From contig PMDM01000429.1 of assembly GCA_003155565.1 (NCBI GenBank), positions 1 to 7,393 on the forward strand: a stretch of 7,393 bases of DNA, read 5' to 3'. Position 1 is the first letter of the stretch. Each line of letters begins with the position of its first letter. The notes under the pieces are model-generated. The model saw only the letters and a list, made by a program, of their open reading frames with translations. It was not told where the DNA came from and made no database searches. Source of the stretch: Methylococcaceae bacterium (GTDB lineage Bacteria; Pseudomonadota; Gammaproteobacteria; Methylococcales; Methylomonadaceae). Of this stretch, positions 1 through 5,025 are shown piece by piece. The position numbers were made by a program, and so were the translations under genes.

Positions 1-661
1 TTGGAATGACATCATTGCTACTTTGCCCCATATTGACGTGATCGTTAGCGCTAATGGCTGTTCCAGCTATTCGGGATGCCAATATTGCAACCACCTCATT
101 GACGTTCATATTGGTACTCGTGCCGGAACCGGTTTGGAACACGTCAATCGGGAACTGGTCTTGATGCTGCCCTTCCCGAATACTTTGAGCCGCTTTGATG
201 ATAGCATCTGCAACAGCCTTATCCATTTCGCCCAACCCTACGTTTACTTTAGCCGCCGTTTGTTTGATTAACGCCACGGTTTTGATGAAAGCAGGTGGCA
301 TTGCCAAGCCGCTGATCGGGAAGTTCTCAATGGCGCGTTGGGTCTGTGCGGCATACAAAGCGTTGGCTGGGACTTGCAATTCCCCCATGCTGTCTTTTTC
401 GGTTCGGTAGTGTTCAGTCATTTTATGATTAATAAAAGTTAAAATTTGCGCTTTGGTAAACGGCCAGTTAAGGGATTGCAACGATTTTAGGTGCAATAAT
501 ACAGGGATCAGGGTGGCATAGTCTTGTTGCCATTGGGTTTGTTCCGCGATGTCGATCAGCCCAACGGAAATATCCGTTTCGGCAGCAAGGCATTCGTTCA
601 AGAGTTCCTCCGCCAGTTCGCACAAATGGCAACCGGATGTTCCCAGCAATAGGTATTTCAT
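1..661 (-). CDS. fumC: DUF836 glutaredoxin-like domain in frame with class II fumarate hydratase (C-terminus cut by window)
   Basis: Class II fumarase interconverts fumarate and malate in the cytosolic TCA cycle. The minus frame is open from the stop at 707-709 to base 1. From ATG at 661 it encodes an 80-residue DUF836 module (TSGCHLCE, C11 and C14), then the fumarase start at ATG 421 ([19 protein letters not shown]). The fumarase part reaches residue 140 and shows [14 protein letters not shown] (residues 96-109) and the start of the QSSND block (133-137). About 320 residues should lie beyond the window. I found no stop codon between 661 and 421 in this frame, so the sequence as given encodes a fusion. 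A lost stop or single-base error separating two adjacent genes is the alternative; fumarase proper would then start at 421. Neither ATG has a clear Shine-Dalgarno sequence. The fumarase family is certain; the fused start is less so. Confidence 0.8.
   Translation of the reverse strand, partial: MKYLLLGTSGCHLCELAEELLNECLAAETDISVGLIDIAEQTQWQQDYATLIPVLLHLKSLQSLNWPFTKAQILTFINHKMTEHYRTEKDSMGELQVPANALYAAQTQRAIENFPISGLAMPPAFIKTVALIKQTAAKVNVGLGEMDKAVADAIIKAAQSIREGQHQDQFPIDVFQTGSGTSTNMNVNEVVAILASRIAGTAISANDHVNMGQSSNDVIP
422..661 (-). other. Glutaredoxin-like (DUF836) thioredoxin-fold module at the N-terminus of the fumC frame
   Basis: These 80 codons begin [15 protein letters not shown], contain an IPVL stretch with the likely cis-proline at residue 53, and end [16 protein letters not shown]. 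This is the full length and usual end of stand-alone DUF836 glutaredoxin family proteins. The CxxC pair at C11/C14 is intact, so thiol-disulfide activity is plausible, but the substrate is unknown. Only the absence of a stop codon ties it to the fumarase that follows. In most genomes I would expect it as its own small gene, and this entry marks it so that it is not lost if the frame is later split. Confidence 0.75.
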
Positions 662-785
662 TGATGATGGTTGGTGATTTTGTCGGGATAACCCAAATGT
701 GGCATTTTATCAGGCTAGCCGATAGCAAGCACAGCGTGATTTCTCTCAAAAAACTTCCTTATAACTAAGTTCATGCGATTTTGGA

Positions 786-810
786 GCACAAAATGAAGAA
801 TTTCCTGTGC
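786..810. repeat. Small imperfect hairpin upstream of vapBC
   Basis: GCACA (786-790) pairs with TGTGC (806-810), and the inner AAAT pairs with ATTT around a GAAGA loop with a two-base CC bulge. No T-run follows, so it is not a typical rho-independent terminator. It lies between the divergent fumarase frame and the antitoxin and could be a regulatory element, but the match may be chance. Confidence 0.2.
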
Positions 811-837
811 AGAAACAAACTTGAACCCCATAAAATA

Positions 838-861
838 AAGTATTACCATTTAAGTATTACC
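838..861. promoter_or_regulatory. Candidate VapB operator: 10-bp direct repeat AAGTATTACC x2
   Basis: AAGTATTACC occurs at 838-847 and again at 852-861, a 14-bp repeat unit, ending 19 bases before the preferred antitoxin ATG. AbrB-fold antitoxins commonly bind repeats in their own promoter together with the toxin, so this is the natural place for autoregulation. A TAAAAT at 831-836 could be a -10 element, but no good -35 hexamer sits at the right distance. The repeat is seen; its role as operator is inferred. Confidence 0.4.
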
Positions 862-880
862 AACTAAATAGGTGTCAACA

Positions 881-1126
881 ATGCGCGTAACCAGCAAAGG
901 CCAAGTGACTATCCCGCAAAACGTCCGGGAAAGCATGGGCATTCAGCCTGCCCAAACAGAAATCGAGTTCATGCAAGATGAGTCGGGGCGGTGGTACATC
1001 GTAAAGGCCAGTAAAGCACAAAAAACAACCAGCCGCTTTCGCACTGCCCACAAAATGGGGAAATTGATGATGACGACCGACCAGATCATGGCGCTGACGC
1101 GGGGCGAAGCGTGGCCGTCATCTTAG
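881..1126 (+). CDS. vapB: VapB-type antitoxin, AbrB/SpoVT fold
   Basis: Antitoxin that should neutralise the VapC ribonuclease encoded just downstream and bind the operon promoter. The 81-residue product starts MRVTSKGQVTIPQNVRE, the hallmark of the SpoVT/AbrB DNA-binding fold (about residues 1-45). Its C-terminal part, about residues 53-76, contains MTTDQIMALTRGE, typical of the VapC-binding tail in this VapB group. ATG at 881 is preferred over GTG at 872 because AGGTG at 870-874 gives a Shine-Dalgarno match six bases before the ATG, and because family members start at this Met. The last 16 bases overlap the toxin gene, so translation is probably coupled. Length and motifs are intact, and nothing suggests decay. 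Confidence 0.88.
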   Translation: MRVTSKGQVTIPQNVRESMGIQPAQTEIEFMQDESGRWYIVKASKAQKTTSRFRTAHKMGKLMMTTDQIMALTRGEAWPSS

Positions 1127-1536
1127 TGGATAGCTGCATTATTACCGACCTTGCCAGCTCTGAAAGCCTTTGGTATCAATGGAGCGCAGAAACACTAGAA
1201 AAGTTGGATCAAGACCATACCTTAGTCATTAACCCAATTATTTATGCTGAATGTTCGATTGGATATGCCCGTATCGAAGAAGTGGAAAGCGTATTTGAGC
1301 ATCTAGGCTTTACCCTAAAAGACATCCCCAAAGAAGCCCTGTTCCTGGCGGGAAAAGCATTCTTGCAATACAAAAAACGTAAAGACGAAAAAGGCAATGT
1401 GCTACCCGATTTCTTTATTGGCGCACATGCGGCAGTTTCGAATTATGGGTTAGTCACCCGTGACCGTGGGCGGTTTAGCACCTATTTTCCTGGCGTTCAA
1501 TTGATTATGCCGGATTTAAACATGGGTGTGAATTAA
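1111..1536 (+). CDS. vapC: VapC-type toxin, PIN-domain ribonuclease
   Basis: Predicted Mg2+-dependent RNase of the PIN superfamily; VapC toxins typically cut tRNA or rRNA and arrest translation when the antitoxin is lost. The 141-residue protein keeps all four acidic positions expected of an active site: D7 (ILVDS), E47 (IIYAECS), D100 (LPDFFIGAHA) and D118 (LVTRDRGRFSTYF). It starts at GTG 1111 inside the antitoxin gene, with GGGG at 1101-1104 as ribosome binding site six bases upstream. The 16-base overlap and antitoxin-first order are normal for vapBC. The next gene (1689-2270) converges on it. The PIN assignment is secure; the RNA target cannot be told from sequence. Confidence 0.9.
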   Translation: MAVILVDSCIITDLASSESLWYQWSAETLEKLDQDHTLVINPIIYAECSIGYARIEEVESVFEHLGFTLKDIPKEALFLAGKAFLQYKKRKDEKGNVLPDFFIGAHAAVSNYGLVTRDRGRFSTYFPGVQLIMPDLNMGVN

Positions 1537-1557
1537 ATCTAACTCGAAATTCTTTAT

Positions 1558-1731
1558 GTGTATCTAGGATGGAGTATAACGAAATCGAGGGATATTAAAC
1601 GATTTGAAGCCACTCGATTCCGCAGGCTGCATCGAGGCTATCTAGCTAAGCATATCTTCTGCATTGATTACCTGCACAACTATTCGGATTACAAACCAAT
1701 TACGCGATTCCAATCCGCTATATACATATAA
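1558..1731 (+). pseudogene. Possible decayed or unrecognised reading frame in the convergent spacer
   Basis: The plus frame is open from 1543 to the TAA at 1729-1731, and GTG 1558 would give 57 residues. The middle part reads RFRRLHRGYLAKHIFCIDYL, which has the look of real protein rather than random translation, but I do not recognise the family. There is no convincing ribosome binding site, and the last 43 bases run antisense to the 3' end of the HEPN gene. It may be a fragment left by a former gene or mobile element, or chance. Treat it as a pointer only. Confidence 0.15.
1613..1636. repeat. Inverted repeat CTCGAT/ATCGAG between convergent genes
   Basis: CTCGAT at 1613-1618 is the exact complement of ATCGAG at 1631-1636, and an inner GCA/TGC pair could extend the stem after a three-base bulge. 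It sits between the stops of vapC (1536) and the HEPN gene (1689), where a shared terminator would be expected. There is no T-run on either side, so a terminator role is weakly supported. I see nothing else clear in the 1537-1688 spacer apart from the doubtful reading frame that spans it. Confidence 0.2.
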
Positions 1732-2270
1732 AGCCTTTGAAACTCGCTAGGAAGTAATAACCTATTGTGGGCTATAAAGTTTCTTGATTTCTCCATTTCA
1801 TCCATACGCTGCTTTAACCAATGTTGCGAGGGAATGATATCTTTGAAATATTCCCATTTATCTATAATGATCTGAGCAAGCTGCCCAAAATCAGCGAAAC
1901 CTAAAATGTCTGTTTTTTCCCCCTCAAGCCAAGAGTCTTTTAACGCCGTATCTTTTCTAGTTTGTGCATTTGAAAGTATTTTTGTGGGAAGTTTCTCATG
2001 CCAGTCAATTCCTTCCTTTTCTTCTAAGCGTTCCCTGATAAATGAGCGAACTTCATTTTCAAAACAATGAAGAATTGCGTATAGCCGTGCCATTTCCAAT
2101 GCCGAGTTACGACGGTTGATACTAAATGGCGCAAGTGCTTCTTTTAACAATGATTCTTCAGCCTGAGATGAATCAGCACCAATTTGTATTCCTGCATTTT
2201 GAAAAATTGTAGCTTCTGATTCAAACATTAAGCCACGAAATAAAAAGTCTCTTACCTGTCTAATCTTCAA
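1689..2270 (-). CDS. HEPN-domain protein, Swt1-like; candidate ribonuclease toxin
   Basis: This 193-residue, all-alpha-looking protein ends in a HEPN signature: RNFIAH at residues 163-168 gives the R-N-x3-H (Rx4H) motif that forms the RNA-cleaving site in active HEPN dimers. FRGL near residue 11, FENEVRSFI near 70 and the IADWNRVIG end resemble the Swt1-type HEPN group. Start TTG at 2270 is supported by AAGGGAG seven bases upstream, a stop at 2283-2285 in the same frame, and the conserved-looking RDFLFRGL that a later start at Met15 would lose. It overlaps the end of the upstream DUF5343 gene by 11 bases, so the two are probably translated together. DNA here is A+T-rich compared with its neighbours. 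The HEPN assignment is good and the Swt1 subgroup moderate; a toxin role is inferred from motif and operon. Confidence 0.72.
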   Translation of the reverse strand: MKIRQVRDFLFRGLMFESEATIFQNAGIQIGADSSQAEESLLKEALAPFSINRRNSALEMARLYAILHCFENEVRSFIRERLEEKEGIDWHEKLPTKILSNAQTRKDTALKDSWLEGEKTDILGFADFGQLAQIIIDKWEYFKDIIPSQHWLKQRMDEMEKSRNFIAHNRLLLPSEFQRLYMYIADWNRVIGL

Positions 2271-2886
2271 GCAAATGCTCCCTTAAAGATTTGAAAATTG
2301 CGTTATACACTTCCACATCCTTAGTTGCCGGAAGATGAATTTGAATATTGTAATGGAGTTCCGATAGCTTATTTATTCTTCCAATAGGTTCGGGTTTTGT
2401 ATTTAATGTGCTTTCCTCAGCGTAGCTGTTTTCATTGACAATAGTGTTTGGTGATTCAGAAGTTGTGCCGCTAAAGTCTGCAAGTCCAATAAGAGCTATA
2501 AAAGTCTTTGCCATTAAATCAGCAGTGTTATCGCTGGCGTTATGAAAACTCTTAAACTTACCTTCAATCGCTTTTTTATCTGATACTGCTGGTTTTGCCT
2601 TGATTAAAAATATGTCTGCATATGCATCTTTAAGAGCTTCAGCCATAATGTGTTTAGAACGCGAGTGGTCTCGATAATCGTGATATCTCTTTGTTGGCTT
2701 GCCATCACTGCTTAAAAAACCTAACGCTTTGAGTAGTGGAATAAAGGCTCGGTCATTAGTTGAGTTAAAATCCCAATCCTTCAGCAGTTGATTCGTAAAT
2801 TGTTCAGGTGCTTGACCATCCCTAATTTTGGCAAAAACATCAGGAATTCTCTTTACAGGTAATACATAAGTATTTGTTAATGCCAT
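2260..2886 (-). CDS. DUF5343 family protein; candidate antitoxin or partner of the HEPN protein
   Basis: This 208-residue protein matches the DUF5343 pattern: MALTNTYVLPVKRIPDVF at the start, an APEQFTNQLLKDWDF stretch (about 26-40), NDRAFIPLLKALGFL (44-58) with GKPTKRYHDYRD following, and a tail at 177-206 beginning LHYNIQIHLPATKD and ending with FKSLREHLL. A low-complexity linker at about 139-170 separates the N-terminal domain from the tail. ATG 2886 has a good ribosome binding site, AGGAAG, at 2892-2897. It is the first gene of a two-gene operon with the HEPN gene (11-base overlap), 97 bases after the peroxidase stop. The biochemical function of DUF5343 is not known to me. Antitoxin-like order and proximity suggest it controls or targets the HEPN protein. 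There is no DNA-binding domain I can recognise and no signal peptide. Confidence 0.8.
   Translation of the reverse strand: MALTNTYVLPVKRIPDVFAKIRDGQAPEQFTNQLLKDWDFNSTNDRAFIPLLKALGFLSSDGKPTKRYHDYRDHSRSKHIMAEALKDAYADIFLIKAKPAVSDKKAIEGKFKSFHNASDNTADLMAKTFIALIGLADFSGTTSESPNTIVNENSYAEESTLNTKPEPIGRINKLSELHYNIQIHLPATKDVEVYNAIFKSLREHLLED
2278..2284 (-). promoter_or_regulatory. Strong ribosome binding site that fixes the TTG start of the HEPN gene
   Basis: On the minus strand this reads AAGGGAG, seven bases before TTG 2270, and lies inside the last codons of the DUF5343 gene. A stop in the HEPN frame lies at 2283-2285, so the start must lie between there and the conserved FRGL region. TTG 2270 is the only standard start codon available upstream of Met15. 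Confidence 0.6.
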
Positions 2887-2891
2887 AAATT

Positions 2892-2897
2892 CTTCCT
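2892..2897 (-). promoter_or_regulatory. Ribosome binding site of the DUF5343 gene
   Basis: AGGAAG on the minus strand, five bases before ATG 2886, marks the start of the DUF5343/HEPN operon. An 8-bp palindrome ACAATTGT sits at 2901-2908 just upstream. No convincing -35/-10 pair was found in the 97-bp gap to the peroxidase stop, so the operon may have its own weak promoter or receive read-through from the peroxidase gene. Confidence 0.5.
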
Positions 2898-2983
2898 ATT
2901 ACAATTGTTTATTAGAATGGGGTTAGTACTGTGGGTTGAGATGAGCTTGTGAACTCTAACATTATGTTCATTGTATTGTCGTA

Positions 2984-4906
2984 TTATTCCCTATCCCCAA
3001 CTGGTGCAGCAAACGCATCCGAGATCAATTCTTCGGTATTATCGCCTGTCAGCGATTCCAAAAATTCGGTGAGATCATCGATTTCCGTGCTGGTAAGATG
3101 TAATGGCTTGATTAAAGGATCAAGGTTCTCATTGGCAATTCCACCGCGATTATAGAATTCCACGACTTCACGCAAGGTGGCGAGGCTGCCGTTGTGCATG
3201 TAGGGTGCGGTCAGTTTTACATTACGCAAGGGTGGCGTTTTGTAACGCCAGCGGTCTTGTGGGTTTTGGGTGACTTCGTAGCGGCCTAAATCGTTGGCTT
3301 TGGGTTCGGCAACCGAATCTATCATCTTGGAAGCAACATCAATATAAACGCCAGGGGACACCTGCACACGCTGCGAGGGTTTAGCGGTTTTGTCGGTCAT
3401 TGCATCCGCATAGCCGATACCCGTGTTATGCAGGTTGTTATCGGTAAATAGGGCGTACTCCTTGTTAATCGTATGACATTGGCTGCATTGTGCTTTTCCG
3501 GTAAATAATTGAAAGCCGCGTTGGGCTTTGGTAGATATGGCTTTGCTGTCTTTGCCAAAATACCAACGGTCAAAAGGTGAATTCGCCGAGTTTAATGTGC
3601 GTTCGTAACTGGCTATCGCCATGCCGATGGTTTCCATGCCGGGCGGTTTGTCGAATGCCTTTTCAAATAGACCATTGTAATCGTGGCTATTTTTTATTTT
3701 ATCTATGACATAACCAATGGAGGGATTAGCCATTTCATTATGCGCCAATAACGGCCCCCAAACTTGCTGCTCCAATGTGTTTTCGTGGCTGTCGTGAAAA
3801 AGTGTTCGCATATACGCGACGTTATACAAGGTCGGGCTGTTGCGCCTTACCGTTCGTCCTTCAACGCCAACGGCGGTTGCCATCTCATTGCTCGTAAAGC
3901 CTTGTTCCGGGACATGGCACATGGCGCAGGAAAAGGTGTTGTTGATGGACAGGCGACGGTCAAAAAACAGCTTTCGTCCCAAGTTGATTTTTTCCGCTGT
4001 GACGGGATTGTTGTCTGGAACAGGAACGGGAGGTAATCCTAGCGGTGCTTGCTTTATGGATTTAAGCAAATCGGCTGGCTGACCTAGGCGTTGGGTAAGC
4101 GCAATGGAATGGGTCTGGTAATTCATAGTTTCATAGCTTTGTTTATTATCGCCCGCGCTATACAAGGCGGATTTATTGCCATCACTTAATTTGGATTCTA
4201 CAATTTTTTCTTGCGGTTGCAGCAATGTTTTGATGTCGCTGATAAGCGTATCCGGGTGTAGCAACTCTGTGTTGTAGATATTGCGTAGCTGTTTGTGCTG
4301 GTCGATCAAGTAAACACGCAGATTATGGCTGAAAGTGTTGGTAAATTTTCCCTTGGCATCATAGATTTTTTCGACGGTTTGTTTGTAGTTTTTCAGTATC
4401 GGTTGTATTTCTTTTTCGGAGCGGGTCGTTAGAAACAGCCATTCCATGCCTTTGCCTTGCAAGGTTGCGCCATATTCCTTCATCCGCTCTGGCGTGTCGT
4501 GTTCTGGGTTAAAGCTCAAGGTAATTAACCGCAAATGACTGGCTAACTCAGGTTCTTTTTCCAGCCGATTTTTTATTTTATGGAAAACCGCCGTTGCCAA
4601 TGGGCAACCATTGATGTCGCTGCATGTTGCATAAATAAAGCTCAGCAAAACAATCTTGTTTGGATTGGCGGCATTTCCCATCAACTTGTGTAAAGACGTT
4701 TCGCGGCCTTCGCTATCTAGCACATCGCCGTCGCTTGCCTGCCCTAATACAGGTAGCTTATAAGTGCCGGGTATGGGCGCGGTAAATGTCAGGTCGCTGT
4801 ATCCTGGCGCGAGTGTTTGCGGTTGGATGGATTGCTTAATCTCTGCATTAGCCAGCGGCAAAGAAAAAGCTGCGAACACCCAAAAAAATGTCATGTATGT
4901 CTTCAA
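2984..4906 (-). CDS. Secreted SCO1/SenC domain fused to di-haem cytochrome c peroxidase (MauG/CcpA type)
   Basis: Predicted periplasmic protein joining a copper-binding thioredoxin-fold SCO domain to a di-haem peroxidase-like domain. Numbered from TTG 4993, a signal peptide (FFWVFAAFSLPLANA) ends near residue 50. The SCO domain (about 75-260) has CSDINGC with C124 and C130, spaced CX5C instead of the usual CX3C, and H223 (FSHNLRVYLID), the expected third copper ligand. The peroxidase domain (about 310-650) has haem motifs CAMCH (356-360) and CSQCH (503-507), RRNSPTLYNV (383-392) and TPPLRN-KLTAPYMHNGSL (586-604). Start choice: TTG 4906 gives MKTYMTFFWVF, a clean signal peptide with 640 residues. 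TTG 4993 would leave only 32 bases to the divergent helicase gene, and ATG 4894 is also possible. The function may be peroxide reduction, or protein or metal oxidation as in MauG; copper handling is inferred from the SCO part. Confidence 0.85.
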   Translation of the reverse strand: MKTYMTFFWVFAAFSLPLANAEIKQSIQPQTLAPGYSDLTFTAPIPGTYKLPVLGQASDGDVLDSEGRETSLHKLMGNAANPNKIVLLSFIYATCSDINGCPLATAVFHKIKNRLEKEPELASHLRLITLSFNPEHDTPERMKEYGATLQGKGMEWLFLTTRSEKEIQPILKNYKQTVEKIYDAKGKFTNTFSHNLRVYLIDQHKQLRNIYNTELLHPDTLISDIKTLLQPQEKIVESKLSDGNKSALYSAGDNKQSYETMNYQTHSIALTQRLGQPADLLKSIKQAPLGLPPVPVPDNNPVTAEKINLGRKLFFDRRLSINNTFSCAMCHVPEQGFTSNEMATAVGVEGRTVRRNSPTLYNVAYMRTLFHDSHENTLEQQVWGPLLAHNEMANPSIGYVIDKIKNSHDYNGLFEKAFDKPPGMETIGMAIASYERTLNSANSPFDRWYFGKDSKAISTKAQRGFQLFTGKAQCSQCHTINKEYALFTDNNLHNTGIGYADAMTDKTAKPSQRVQVSPGVYIDVASKMIDSVAEPKANDLGRYEVTQNPQDRWRYKTPPLRNVKLTAPYMHNGSLATLREVVEFYNRGGIANENLDPLIKPLHLTSTEIDDLTEFLESLTGDNTEELISDAFAAPVGDRE

Positions 4907-4923
4907 TCGTTTCTCTGCCTTCA

Positions 4924-4945
4924 GATAAGTCCGCCTGATAAGTCC
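4924..4945. repeat. 9-bp direct repeat GATAAGTCC x2 in the peroxidase leader
   Basis: GATAAGTCC occurs at 4924-4932 and 4937-4945, 13 bases apart, just upstream of the preferred peroxidase start. AACGGC (4946-4951) and GCCGTT (4964-4969) form an adjacent inverted pair. These would lie in the untranslated leader if the start is 4906 or 4894, but inside the gene if it is 4993. A regulatory role is possible but unsupported by a known motif. Confidence 0.3.
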
Positions 4946-4983
4946 AACGGCGGCGGTATTCTTGCCGTTATTGTAGTGCAAAC

Positions 4984-4995
4984 TATTGTACAATA
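4984..4995. promoter_or_regulatory. Candidate operator in the divergent intergenic region: palindrome TATTGTACAATA
   Basis: TATTGTACAATA is a perfect 12-bp palindrome centred about 36 bases before the helicase ATG (5026) and about 84 bases before the peroxidase TTG (4906). Its half-site TATTGTA recurs at 4969-4975. This position suits a repressor or activator shared by both divergent promoters. The embedded TACAAT also resembles a -10 hexamer in both directions, so part of the symmetry may reflect promoter sequence; no matching -35 was clear. Confidence 0.35.
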
Positions 4996-5025
4996 ATCGG
5001 TTATTCCAAACTTATTGCGCCCGTC

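Noticed and set aside
23..410. Two plus-strand frames opposite fumC
   Set aside because: They are antisense to an unmistakable fumarase coding sequence and show no recognisable domain.
713..720. Palindrome GGCTAGCC
   Set aside because: An isolated 8-bp palindrome with no repeat copy and no consistent spacing to a promoter; expected by chance.
468..749. 93-codon minus-strand frame starting MREITLCLLSAS
   Set aside because: It overlaps the DUF836 module in another frame on the same strand and resembles no family. The DUF836 frame explains this DNA with clear motifs.
1537..1688. Bidirectional terminator between vapC and the HEPN gene
   Set aside because: The only stem (1613-1636) is short, bulged and lacks a T-run on either strand.
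881..2886. Insertion sequence or integron carrying the toxin genes
   Set aside because: No transposase, integrase, terminal inverted repeats or target-site duplication could be found by eye at either edge.
3764..4082. Overlapping plus-strand frames opposite the peroxidase domain
   Set aside because: They are shadows of the haem-binding coding region on the minus strand, with no domain or ribosome binding site of their own.
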